This document shows, in pieces, positions 54,044-62,430 of a stretch of 64,000 nucleotides of DNA. Position numbers and translations under genes: made by a program. The stretch comes from an uncultured Bacteroidales bacterium (GTDB lineage Bacteria > Bacteroidota > Bacteroidia > Bacteroidales > Bacteroidaceae): positions 62,001 to 126,000 of the forward strand of contig CACWTU010000010.1 in the NCBI GenBank assembly GCA_902763885.1, read 5' to 3'. The stretch's first letter is position 1; the number at the start of each line of letters is the position of its first letter. The notes under the pieces were generated by a model. That model saw only the letters and a program-made list of their open reading frames with translations. It was not told the origin of the DNA and did no database searches.

Positions 54044-54082
54044 CACCAGAGCTGCGAGGTTTTACCCTCATCAACTCTGGTG
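54044..54082 (-). terminator. Intrinsic terminator of the 54174 gene
   Basis: On the minus strand CACCAGAG (from 54082) pairs with CTCTGGTG (to 54044) with an inner GAGG/CCTC stem, followed by TTTTTG. The stem lies about 90 bases after the stop of the 326-residue gene. Confidence 0.75.
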
Positions 54083-54173
54083 CAAATATCAACTAAAAAA
54101 AAAACGACTAAATACGAATCAAGATTTATTCAAGATTTAGCCACAGCTAACACGCTGAAATAAAGTCAATTAA

Positions 54174-55154
54174 TTATCTGAATCTAATTTGCTGGTAGTA
54201 CTTGGATTTTTCCATTATCCTAGAGCGCAATATAGGATCTCCTTTGAAAATATCCCAGCATTCTTCATATTTATCCATATGTCCTTCATCAAAATATAAT
54301 GTCTTATTTAAACTCTCAGCTGCTTTAGTCAGAGCCCCAGTATCGCTAGACTTTATCTTTTCAAGAATATCCCTACTTACAATATTGCAAGCATTCCGCC
54401 CTCTTTGAGGCTGATTGCTTTTGAAAACACAAACCACTGCTTTCACCGCATTTAAATTATCAACGCCCAAAATAAGGCGCAATACAAAAGCCAACTGTGA
54501 TTTATTTCCTTTCCAATTGATATATGGGTAGTCTGTTGGCGCGACACCTTTACCTGTTGTAGCATATAGAAATGTATTTAGATCGCACTCTATCCATTTC
54601 TCCTTTGTAATGATGTCAAACAGTCTTCTTACCAAATCATCACTTATATTTAATTTCAGTGTATCTTTAATAGCTTCAGTTTCTGCTTCACTCCCATTTT
54701 TATCAGATTCCCTATTTACACTACCGGCTTTAATCGCCAGGCTTACTATAGCTGCATTTTTGTCATTATCAATCTTAATAGCCTGATTATGAAATATCTC
54801 ATCTATCCTATTGTAAATGCTCACAAATGTATCTGCATTACATCTATACATGTCAAATTGCCTGAACACACGCTCTTTTGCACTTACAAGTTCTTCAATG
54901 TCTATTATTTGAGAGACTCTTACTCTAAAAGAATCAATTATACTATCAGCAAGCTCTGCAGAATCTGTTTCATCACTTTGCGTAACAAAACATAATGAGA
55001 TATACCCCATAGTATCCTCTTTTCGAGTTGATGATGACTTTTGATAATAATCAAGATAATCGCGATTAGGTTTCGGATTAATTTCAGTTTGGTACTTAAG
55101 TTTTATAAGATATGATCCCAATACTGATATCAACTCATCAATAGTCTTTTCCAT
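54174..55154 (-). CDS. Hypothetical helical protein
   Basis: 326 residues, no signal peptide or membrane segment. Mostly alpha-helical: 'ELISVLGSYLIKLKYQTEI', 'VSAKERVFRQFDMYRCNA', 'LLRRLFDIITKEKWIEC'-like helices. A region 'WIECDLNTFLYATTGKG' followed by 'YINWKGNKSQLAFVLRLIL' resembles a motif of Bacteroidales mobile-element regulators that I cannot name precisely. A TAAATTTG -7 box lies at 55173-55180 on the minus strand. It stands alone between a DUF2130 gene and the divergent HEPN-type gene. Confidence 0.62.
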   Translation of the reverse strand: MEKTIDELISVLGSYLIKLKYQTEINPKPNRDYLDYYQKSSSTRKEDTMGYISLCFVTQSDETDSAELADSIIDSFRVRVSQIIDIEELVSAKERVFRQFDMYRCNADTFVSIYNRIDEIFHNQAIKIDNDKNAAIVSLAIKAGSVNRESDKNGSEAETEAIKDTLKLNISDDLVRRLFDIITKEKWIECDLNTFLYATTGKGVAPTDYPYINWKGNKSQLAFVLRLILGVDNLNAVKAVVCVFKSNQPQRGRNACNIVSRDILEKIKSSDTGALTKAAESLNKTLYFDEGHMDKYEECWDIFKGDPILRSRIMEKSKYYQQIRFR

Positions 55155-55172
55155 TACAACGGCCTTTTTCTA

Positions 55173-55180
55173 CAAATTTA
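55173..55180 (-). promoter_or_regulatory. Bacteroidetes -7 box (TAAATTTG) for the 54174 gene
   Basis: TAAATTTG on the minus strand, 18 bases upstream of the ATG at 55154. The nearest upstream TTG is only 15 bases away, shorter than usual. Confidence 0.45.
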
Positions 55181-55335
55181 CACATAATTGGAATCCAACC
55201 ATTAATTAACAGATATTATTGATACAGAGGGCTCGCTTTTTTCAGAAGCCTAATAACAGCTTTTGCACTCATAATTACAACTTATTATTGAAAGAAAAAT
55301 GGAACTTAACAGTATGTATATCTTGAAACATATAT

Positions 55336-55343
55336 TATATTTG
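55336..55343 (+). promoter_or_regulatory. Bacteroidetes -7 box (TATATTTG) for the HEPN-HD pair
   Basis: TATATTTG 36 bases before the ATG at 55380; no good -33 TTG at the expected distance. Confidence 0.45.
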
Positions 55344-55379
55344 TGTATTCGCTAATGGACTAAACTAACATACATAATT

Positions 55380-58106
55380 ATGAGAATTAAAGATCTTGAC
55401 TTACCCGAAGAACAAGTAAAGAAACTTAAAGATGTTTTAGATATGGAGATTGATGATTTTCTCCATATGGTTGATGTTAAAGCAGAAAAAAAGATAAAGA
55501 TCAACAAGCCTTATATAAGGTTATATGATTTCATCGTAGATAATTACCCCAAAATAGTCTCCTCACAGGAACAATCTGTATCTGAACAGCAGGAAGATGT
55601 ATCTAAAGAAACAGCATCCTTGCTTAAGGATATCCCGGCAGACGAATTAAAAACCTATTATGACGAATACCTGATTGACAAATTAAAAACAGGAAAATGC
55701 AAGAATCTGCTTGACATATACAACAAGACAGACAGGGACTTATTGCTAATACCACATGTTGGAGGAGCCATGTATAAAAAACTAAGAGCAATTAGAGACT
55801 CTTTGCGCTCCAACCCCAACTACTATATTGATGAATGGACAGTAGCCAATACTCTATGCCAACTCCCGTCAAATTATGACAGGAGTTTAGGCCTTAATGC
55901 CAATCTGACTAACGCCTTTACTGAATTTGCCCAGATAGTATGCGACAATCTGGATAACAAAAGATACATAAAAACCCCTCAGCAAAGAAGAACCTATTCT
56001 CTTTTGGCCGATGTCTTGACAAGAATATATAATGATGGTGCGTCAACCAAGGAAATAGCAGAAGAGAAAGGTGTTACCCCACAACGTATTGAACAGGTAA
56101 AAAACGACTGCATTTCAGAGATACTGAAAGGTGAAAAGTTTTTCTACAATTACATTCTGAATCAGGATCTGCTGGATCTGATAGGATCTGTAGGCGAAGA
56201 ATGTCTATATGCTCCAATCCAACAATACTACGATTATTCCGGCTCCACAGAGTTAAGCAGGCTGGGAGGATTGGGTTATGACACAACCAATATCGAAGGC
56301 CTGGAGATTCTCATCCCCAAGGACACAAAGGGCATTTGCTATAAGGTTTGGCGCGTCATTCTGAATGTGATGTGTGAGAACCCTCTTCCTACAGACAGGA
56401 ATGTTATTGAACAACTGATACTTGACCATAAGGATCTTGCTAAAATTGATTATGACATAAGATTCATTGAGTTTATTCTCTCCAGTGACTATTTTGTGGA
56501 CAACAAAGGCGACAATCTGATTCAGATTAAGAATCGGTTTTTGTCTCATAATGCCCAGCGTATGGCCAGAATAGTATTTGAGGCCGATGACAAGTTAACC
56601 ACAAAAGAGGTTATGAAGAGGTTTGAGGAAATCTACAAATACAGCCCCACCGCAAACAACATATCTGACGCAAACAAATATGGAATTTGTTGCCAAGGAA
56701 AAAAATTCTGGTATTACGGCGAGCCCAAAATACCGCTTCAGCAATGGGTAACGGAATTTGCCGAGGAGAAAGAGATATTCTATTACTCTGAACTGGAAGA
56801 AGCGGCAATCAAAGCCGGTTACACAATCCTCAGTGCTATCAGAGCATACATCACCAATGTATGTGCATCTGATTGCAAGGACAATGATCACTTCTGCTTA
56901 AAAGACTGTGTTGATCAATACAAGAAATACAAATGGAGGGCTGGCAAGTCATACGGATGGGCCAACTGGCTGTATAATGAAATCAAGAAGATCCTTGCCA
57001 AGAAAGGCTCTCTCCCGGTTTCGGATATGATAGATGAACTCGATGCAAGGTCCCAAAAGACAGAGTACAAAAAGGTGCGCCAGAGAATTCAATACAACAA
57101 TATGGCGGATTATTGCGGCGTGGATAAGCCTTTTATTGTCACAAACGGAATTGTTGGCATCAACAAGAGTGTTTATGATAAGACAGACTTTGAACTGATT
57201 GGGTTGCGCGGCGTAAAATATCCGTTCTTCAGGCAGATCCGTTCTTTGGTTGCCAATGAACTGAAGAAAGAAGACACCAAATCCAAGAAAATAGTAGATA
57301 TCGTCAAAAAGGTTCAGGATGAAATTGATGAACCATTAAACAGAGGAACTATCATTAGGGCCTTGAAGGACGAGCAGCAGCGTTTCTCCTCAAAAGACTT
57401 TGACGTTGTAAATGAGAACGGAGTCCTGATTGTAAAATTGCTCAAGAAAGATGATGATGTAGAGCCGGTATTTGTTGCATCTGCAGCCAATACTGACACT
57501 GATACCATAGAACTTGTTGAGACTAAGAAGAAAGATGATCGTCCCAGCATCAAGTATCGTCAGAAGATTGAATTCGATCAACTTAATACGATGCTGAAAC
57601 ATGAATTGGCATTCTATAGCAAATGGATGCAGTTTGAAAATATTGATTTGGACCAGGCTGTTGATTTGTTTATCGGTTTTATTCAAAAGGCCAAGAATCC
57701 CAATATAAAAGAGCAATTGCCGCAAGATCTGTACGAGTATTGGTTTGCCAGAACAGACAGTTATGACAGATATAAGTACTTTACTGACTTGACAATAATG
57801 TTTGAGGCATTGTTAAAGGAGATATACTATCAGAATAACGGAACTGAGTTACAGTTCATGCATGGCATAACTCAACTTGCAGGTGAATTCACAGGTTTAC
57901 CCCTTCTATTGCTGCGGTCAAGAGACGCCAAGGGTTTCAACCGCATTGCCGGCGAACTTGTCCTTAAGCGCAATAAAGTAGCACACGGTGATTTTATTGA
58001 AATGAATTCATTTGAAACCGCCCAGGCCATTACTGAATTAGTTGCTCTATACGTTTACATAGTATCAAAATACTCAAATAAAACAAATGTAAAGACTTCA
58101 GTATGA
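55380..58106 (+). CDS. Large multidomain protein with sigma-like HTH and C-terminal HEPN-type domain
   Basis: 908 residues, no signal peptide. Near 100-145 'LLLIPHVGGAMYKKLRAIRD' looks like a helix-hairpin-helix. Near 205-245 'IYNDGASTKEIAEEKGVTPQRIEQVK' is a sigma region-4-like helix-turn-helix. The middle has further winged-helix-like pieces ('KEVMKRFEEIYKYSPTANN'). The last about 180 residues are helical and contain 'LVLKRNKVAHGD', an R-x4-H motif typical of HEPN ribonuclease domains. Its stop overlaps the next start as ATGA, so it is translated together with an HD-domain protein. A toxin-like RNA-cleaving role is inferred; no search was possible. Confidence 0.72.
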   Translation: MRIKDLDLPEEQVKKLKDVLDMEIDDFLHMVDVKAEKKIKINKPYIRLYDFIVDNYPKIVSSQEQSVSEQQEDVSKETASLLKDIPADELKTYYDEYLIDKLKTGKCKNLLDIYNKTDRDLLLIPHVGGAMYKKLRAIRDSLRSNPNYYIDEWTVANTLCQLPSNYDRSLGLNANLTNAFTEFAQIVCDNLDNKRYIKTPQQRRTYSLLADVLTRIYNDGASTKEIAEEKGVTPQRIEQVKNDCISEILKGEKFFYNYILNQDLLDLIGSVGEECLYAPIQQYYDYSGSTELSRLGGLGYDTTNIEGLEILIPKDTKGICYKVWRVILNVMCENPLPTDRNVIEQLILDHKDLAKIDYDIRFIEFILSSDYFVDNKGDNLIQIKNRFLSHNAQRMARIVFEADDKLTTKEVMKRFEEIYKYSPTANNISDANKYGICCQGKKFWYYGEPKIPLQQWVTEFAEEKEIFYYSELEEAAIKAGYTILSAIRAYITNVCASDCKDNDHFCLKDCVDQYKKYKWRAGKSYGWANWLYNEIKKILAKKGSLPVSDMIDELDARSQKTEYKKVRQRIQYNNMADYCGVDKPFIVTNGIVGINKSVYDKTDFELIGLRGVKYPFFRQIRSLVANELKKEDTKSKKIVDIVKKVQDEIDEPLNRGTIIRALKDEQQRFSSKDFDVVNENGVLIVKLLKKDDDVEPVFVASAANTDTDTIELVETKKKDDRPSIKYRQKIEFDQLNTMLKHELAFYSKWMQFENIDLDQAVDLFIGFIQKAKNPNIKEQLPQDLYEYWFARTDSYDRYKYFTDLTIMFEALLKEIYYQNNGTELQFMHGITQLAGEFTGLPLLLLRSRDAKGFNRIAGELVLKRNKVAHGDFIEMNSFETAQAITELVALYVYIVSKYSNKTNVKTSV

Positions 58107-58981
58107 CACAGGACGTTATCAATAGGAATCGGGATATTTATATAAAGGAATTCAATGCTACTGGATTCCCTGGGGCAAATCACATAATCAGTTATCTGGA
58201 CAGCCACAACTTTTTTGAGGCTCATTGCAATGGGCATGATCGCTATCCTGGTGGAACTGCCAACCACTCCTTATGGGTGCTAAAGTTTGCACGTGAAAGC
58301 AGAGTTTCAATACTTAACAAACATCCGGAAAAGAACATATCGGAAAGCGATTTAGTTTTGGCATGTTTACTTCATGATGTTTGCGACTGTAATCCCAGAC
58401 ATGGAGTACATGGAAGGAGATCCTGGGAAATACTATCCCAACGTATCAAGGGTTTCACTTTTTCTCATAATGTTCTGGATGCCGTCAACGCCCACATGCA
58501 TAGTACACTGTATAAAGGCGGCCCCAAAAGCACAAAGGACTCCAACTCAACAAAAGCATTACTGCACTATCTTGTTTTCGATTCAGACCATAGAGCAATA
58601 GAATATGGTGGCAATATACCTTTTGGTACAAAGCCCCAAACCATAGATAATGATCTTGTTCTAAAAGACAATGTCAACACCATCCTGGCGTCAGACGATG
58701 CTGGGGGTGATTATACGGAAATAATAGCCTATGTTACCAGATTTCCCCAATATCGGCCGTCATACATTTTGGGGCATAAGACCAACGGCACTTGGGATAT
58801 AATTTCTGTAAGAAATATATTAAATATCGGGGACGGCAATATCACAACACAGTATCTTACAGATTTCGAGTTCAACCAAGCCAATGGTTTTATCATAAAG
58901 AAAGATGACGGAACCAAAAAGAAAAGATACCCCACCAGGTTGGCTCATACCGGTTTTTTCACATGTTTTACCATTAAATAA
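58103..58981 (+). CDS. HD-domain phosphohydrolase-like protein coupled to HEPN protein
   Basis: 292 residues. 'GGTANHSLWVLKFARE' gives the first His and 'LVLACLLHDVCDCNPRHG' the H-D pair near residue 92, followed by 'RRSWEIL' and 'NVLDAVNAHMHS', the order seen in HD phosphohydrolases. These enzymes cleave nucleotides, cyclic nucleotides or phosphorylated RNA ends. From about 205 a beta-rich C terminus follows ('SYILGHKTNGTWDIISVRN'). The 4-base overlap with the HEPN-type gene argues for a two-protein system, perhaps toxin with regulatory hydrolase. Confidence 0.8.
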   Translation: MTQDVINRNRDIYIKEFNATGFPGANHIISYLDSHNFFEAHCNGHDRYPGGTANHSLWVLKFARESRVSILNKHPEKNISESDLVLACLLHDVCDCNPRHGVHGRRSWEILSQRIKGFTFSHNVLDAVNAHMHSTLYKGGPKSTKDSNSTKALLHYLVFDSDHRAIEYGGNIPFGTKPQTIDNDLVLKDNVNTILASDDAGGDYTEIIAYVTRFPQYRPSYILGHKTNGTWDIISVRNILNIGDGNITTQYLTDFEFNQANGFIIKKDDGTKKKRYPTRLAHTGFFTCFTIK

Positions 58982-59017
58982 GTTCACTAAAACAGCAGCT
59001 GTAGTTGAAATTTATCT

Positions 59018-60703
59018 CTACTCATAAGCCATATCAATCAACGTATCACAATAAGTCTTGAGCTCCGCCGGCTCATCCACGCCTCTTTTCTTGCAGGCCT
59101 GCTTTACCTTTAGCTTGAGATAGTTGTCAAGACGCTTTGCCTGGGCTACGGTATATCGGTTATAAGATATCAGTTCATAGTCTTTGAAGTGACCGGCCAA
59201 TGAGTTGAAGCTGTTGATTCTCTCCTCGGGGGTGTTGCTCTTGATTACCGAATAATAGGTCTTGGCTATGCGCTTGGCCTCGGAATTTACCTTGTCCTTG
59301 CGGACACGAATCTCGCCTGTGCGCCGCATCTCTAAGCCCACAAAACCTACCCAATCTGACGAATCGTTCATTCCGTGACCCCATAGGAATACGTGTTTGG
59401 ATTTGGCGTGCCAGAAACCGGATGCGGTTTTGAAACCGTTTTTCATTTCGCTTACATGCACAAGATTATGCGGCACCAACTTATGAGCGGTCAATGCTTT
59501 GACATAATAATCAAGATACTGCTCACACTTGCGGCGGTCTGTATGCATCAGCAGGATGTCATCACAGTAACGCACAAACAGACAATCAGGATCATTGGGT
59601 TCCACTATTCCCTTATCTATTACGTTCATCACCACATTGACTATGATGCCGGACAGTGCCCCACCCTGCGGTATGCCTATCTTGCCTTCATCGCGGGCTT
59701 GGATGAACTCTTCTTTTGATTTATAGCAGCGGGATTCCACGAATGATTTCTCTGACACCCATTTGAACCTGCATACGGGATCAGGGTTATCGGGTGTGGC
59801 GTGAATACGCTTCTCGGCGGCCCAGAAAGAGGGAGTATCATTAAGGACCATTACCTTGTTGGCGTAATCATATGATTCCAGATAGGCCCGGACTATCCGG
59901 CGTATGGGGTCAAAGTCCTTTTTCTTAAGTTTTTTCTGCCGCTTTTTCTTAATCTTGAAGAGTTCTTCAAAGCAGGCCAGGATATCGTCATGATTGAATA
60001 TGTCGTAGAATTTCTGTATGTCACACTCGCCTACAAATATCAGTTTATTGTCATTACGCTCGCGGTACTGGTCTGTCATTCTGATTGCATCAAGGTAGTT
60101 GGGCGTTTTCCAGCCTTGATTGGTTCTTCTGGCTGAGCGCATAAAGAGCATGTTGCGGTGGAAACAGTCGTCAAAGCAGTAAAGCAGGTAGTTGTAGGAC
60201 AACGCCAACAGTATTTTGGTCTCCAGATTAGTGTATTTGCAAATGGGACGGTATATGAAATGGCCTGTGTCGGGATCCTGCTCCTTGAACTTGGCTATGA
60301 TTGTGGGGGATTCAAACTTAAGATTGATGCTGCCATCCAGATATCCGTGAATCCGGTCAATGAATTTTCTGAGTTCTATTGCCCAAGAATCCTGTGAGCC
60401 GCGTTCCAGTTCCCTTAGGATTGTGACGTATACTCTTGATGCTCCAAGTCTCTTTTTCCTGGTCCACAGAGCTATTCCACGAAGATTATTGCCCGATGTA
60501 GGGCGGCGTCTCTTTCCGGGATTGCGCCAGATGCTACGGGGAGGCATTATTGCCTGGAGTTGGCCCCAGATGTCTGGGTCGTCCTGGGACTGATGCTGGG
60601 GCTTGCCGGTCTTTTTGGATACGTATTTACCGCGTTCCTTGGCCAGCAGACGGATTATAACGTCATCAGTTGCGTAATCTATTAGGCTCTTGAACATTCT
60701 CAT
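59018..60703 (-). CDS. Reverse transcriptase of a defence-like (UG/DRT or Abi-type) class
   Basis: 561 residues from ATG 60703 (a TTG at 60709 is less likely). RT motifs in order: 'GECDIQKFYDIFNHDDIL' (catalytic Asp, near 250), 'GIPQGGALSGIIVN' (near 350) and 'LFVRYCDDILLMHTD' (Y-C-D-D, near 385). The N-terminal 150 residues are basic and not maturase-like. It lacks the HNH and maturase X region of group II introns, the S-Q motif after Q-G of diversity-generating RTs, and the N-A-x-x-H and V-T-G marks of retrons. This leaves the unknown-group and DRT classes, in which an RNA upstream of the gene is common. A structured leader precedes this one. Confidence 0.85.
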   Translation of the reverse strand: MRMFKSLIDYATDDVIIRLLAKERGKYVSKKTGKPQHQSQDDPDIWGQLQAIMPPRSIWRNPGKRRRPTSGNNLRGIALWTRKKRLGASRVYVTILRELERGSQDSWAIELRKFIDRIHGYLDGSINLKFESPTIIAKFKEQDPDTGHFIYRPICKYTNLETKILLALSYNYLLYCFDDCFHRNMLFMRSARRTNQGWKTPNYLDAIRMTDQYRERNDNKLIFVGECDIQKFYDIFNHDDILACFEELFKIKKKRQKKLKKKDFDPIRRIVRAYLESYDYANKVMVLNDTPSFWAAEKRIHATPDNPDPVCRFKWVSEKSFVESRCYKSKEEFIQARDEGKIGIPQGGALSGIIVNVVMNVIDKGIVEPNDPDCLFVRYCDDILLMHTDRRKCEQYLDYYVKALTAHKLVPHNLVHVSEMKNGFKTASGFWHAKSKHVFLWGHGMNDSSDWVGFVGLEMRRTGEIRVRKDKVNSEAKRIAKTYYSVIKSNTPEERINSFNSLAGHFKDYELISYNRYTVAQAKRLDNYLKLKVKQACKKRGVDEPAELKTYCDTLIDMAYE

Positions 60704-60712
60704 AAACAAAAA

Positions 60713-60906
60713 AAAGCGCAGGCTTATGGTTTGTCATTCTCGTCTTAATCGATCACTTACACGCGGTTAGGCGGTAAGTATACCTGGGAAATAAGCAGTA
60801 AAACACCGGTAAAACCGGCCCCAGCCTACTGCGGATAACATTTAAAAGTTTCTATTTGTCAATGAACATCACGACCGGAAACAACCGGACGAGCCCTAGC
60901 CCACGC
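60713..60906 (-). ncRNA. Structured RNA leader upstream of the RT (candidate template or effector RNA)
   Basis: About 195 transcribed but untranslated bases lie between the promoter at 60914-60944 and the RT start, with no open frame. Read on the minus strand, hairpins include CCGG-TTGTTT-CCGG near 60875, GCAGTA ... TACTGC enclosing GCCGGT-TTT-ACCGGT (about 60794-60831), and ACTTACCGC ... GCG-T-GTAAGT (about 60754-60778). It ends with GCGC and a T-run of about nine just before the RT ATG. Such conserved structure next to an RT is typical of retron, DRT2 or DRT9-like ncRNAs. The true ends are unknown. Confidence 0.6.
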
Positions 60907-60913
60907 TTTCTTA

Positions 60914-60944
60914 CAAATATATTAGAATTATTCCAATTATCCAA
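60914..60944 (-). promoter_or_regulatory. Bacteroidetes promoter for the RT leader RNA
   Basis: On the minus strand TTG (60942-60944) is followed after exactly 20 bases by TATATTTG (60914-60921), a full-consensus promoter. Transcription would start near 60905, about 200 bases upstream of the RT start codon. Confidence 0.75.
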
Positions 60945-60976
60945 AAAAACCACACGGGGCCTGTCCCCATATACCA

Positions 60977-61444
60977 TTATTCCAATACATTTATCAAGAT
61001 GCTATCCAGTCTTTCACCAATCATCACTTTGGCCCTATAAATGGTTTCCATAGTCTTTTCATCATAGCCCACTTTGGTAAACAGGCTGTATTTATCATAT
61101 ATGAGTTCTGTTTCCATCTGGCCTGTGACTCCGTTAAATACGCCCCATTTCCTTTCATCTTCCTTACCGCGGGCCACCCAGATAAGATATCCATGGTCTT
61201 CCCAGTTCCCCATATAGATATCGGAGAAATCATAGTAACCGTATATGTGCGGTTGCGAGCTCCCTATGGCAAAACCGTATTGACCATTATGCTTAAAGCA
61301 CATTACGAATCCTGAATGGATTAGCTCAAAGCCGTCCTTAAGAGGATAGCGATCATCATCGCCGTCATTTACTGTTGCAGAGCAAAGCAGCATCAGCGCC
61401 AGGGCTGATACTGCAAGTGTTTTTAGATGTTTAAACATATTCAT
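60977..61444 (-). CDS. Small secreted protein with WG-repeat-like segment
   Basis: 155 residues. A hydrophobic signal ('LAVSALALMLLCSATV') with a Cys that could be a lipidation site is followed by a beta-rich domain containing 'FKHNGQYGFAIG' and 'RKWGVFNGVTGQMETELIYDKY', similar to WG repeats that bind or sense in the periplasm. A second in-frame ATG lies 6 bases downstream. It lies immediately upstream of the RT promoter and may be unrelated to it. A TGTCCCC-type palindrome fragment occurs at 60954-60967. Confidence 0.72.
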   Translation of the reverse strand: MNMFKHLKTLAVSALALMLLCSATVNDGDDDRYPLKDGFELIHSGFVMCFKHNGQYGFAIGSSQPHIYGYYDFSDIYMGNWEDHGYLIWVARGKEDERKWGVFNGVTGQMETELIYDKYSLFTKVGYDEKTMETIYRAKVMIGERLDSILINVLE

Positions 61445-61482
61445 TTATTTATTAGGTTTCACAAGTTTTTTAAAAAAGAATG

Positions 61483-61880
61483 GCACACGGGGCCTATCCC
61501 CCCTATGTGCCATTATGGTAAAGAAAAGTGGAAAGGCAAGACTAGTGATTACTTGCAAATCCCTCACAAGCGCGTTATTCGGTCACACCCAGCATAGTCA
61601 GCTTCACTACACCTTAAGGATGGGAGGATTGATTACCTTCAAACGGATACAGCCGTCACATGGTCTATAACGATTTGTCCGTTTCTTACGTCACTCACAG
61701 TTGGCCAACCGTGGCTACTTCAACCTTACGCTTCCTGTTTACTCCTATCTACCCCAAATCTCTTTTCAGAAATTTGAAGCAAGCCTTATGGGCCGGCGAC
61801 CCATTTTTCAGCCACAAACCACTTTTCAGGTCAGTTTCAAAGAACTTTTGTGTGGAACAGGGGGATTGCCCCCTTGTGTC
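61483..61880. repeat. Palindrome-bounded non-coding element
   Basis: This 437-base gap between genes has no convincing coding frame. It is bounded by AATGGCACA ... TGTGCCATT (61480-61516, enclosing GGGGCCTATCCCC) and by GTGTGGAACAGGGGG ... CCCCCTTGTGT (about 61850-61878). Between them are about 330 bases of mixed sequence without obvious repeats. It resembles the nested-palindrome elements at 3781 and 6241 in bordering palindromes, but the core is different. Possibly a degenerate insertion or an unrecognised structured RNA. Confidence 0.45.
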
Positions 61881-61881
61881 T

Positions 61882-62430
61882 CTATACCTGTTCCAGCATT
61901 TGGATTACAGACTCTTCGTTTTGGTCGAGTAGCCAAAACATAGTTGGTTTGGTCTCTTCTCTTACGATGTCCGATATGCCTATTATCCAATTGGTCATAC
62001 AACCTAACATATTTTTGTGGGCTTCGGACCCGCCGATATCTTTTACGAGACTGAATATCTCCTTATTGTCTTTGTTGAGTAATGACATTGTCAACTCTTT
62101 CTTTCCTTCTTTTGTGACTGGCGTCACATTTAGGGTGATTGAGCAGTTGTCATTCAACTTATAGGTGCCGCATTTGCTGCCAGCGGCATCAGCACAGCAC
62201 TCCTCTATTGCCTTTGTTATCTCCTTAAATGGGGGCGTGTAATAAAACACATCGGCATACTCTTCGTAACAGAGACCCAATACTGAGGTCTCATCTTCTG
62301 CCAAAAGCAGACTCAACTCTCTTTTGTCACCTTTGGCGTATCCGCCGTCAATTGTTTTCTTTTCCATTTTGTTTTTCATTTTATTAGTTTCACATGTTTG
62401 TTTGAAATCTGCCTCTCTGGCTGTATTCAT
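61882..62430 (-). CDS. Unknown partner of caspase-like protein
   Basis: 182 residues. Its ATG overlaps the stop of the caspase-like gene by 4 bases, so the two are translationally coupled. After a charged start ('TNKMKNKMEKKTIDGGY'), it has 'LSLLLAEDETSVLGLCYEEY' and a central region with three cysteines ('IEECCADAAGSKCGTY'), and a helical C terminus ('CMTNWIIGISDIVREETKP'). No signal peptide or known domain. It could be a regulator, substrate or inhibitor of its coupled peptidase-like partner. Confidence 0.65.
   Translation of the reverse strand: MNTAREADFKQTCETNKMKNKMEKKTIDGGYAKGDKRELSLLLAEDETSVLGLCYEEYADVFYYTPPFKEITKAIEECCADAAGSKCGTYKLNDNCSITLNVTPVTKEGKKELTMSLLNKDNKEIFSLVKDIGGSEAHKNMLGCMTNWIIGISDIVREETKPTMFWLLDQNEESVIQMLEQV

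Noticed and set aside
19059..58981. Prophage or integrative conjugative element
   Set aside because: No capsid, tail, terminase, integrase, relaxase or Tra genes and no attachment repeats were found; the region is a defence island without visible mobility genes.
59018..60906. Group II intron or retron
   Set aside because: No maturase or HNH region, no intron domain V in the flanks, and no N-A-x-x-H or V-T-G retron motifs; a retron-like RNA cannot be fully excluded.
59018..60921. Diversity-generating retroelement with the FISUMP-fold protein at 50991 as target
   Set aside because: The RT has Q-G-G-A-L-S-G rather than the Q-G-x-x-S-Q motif of such elements, the candidate target is 8 kb away, and no adenine-variable template/variable repeat pair was seen.
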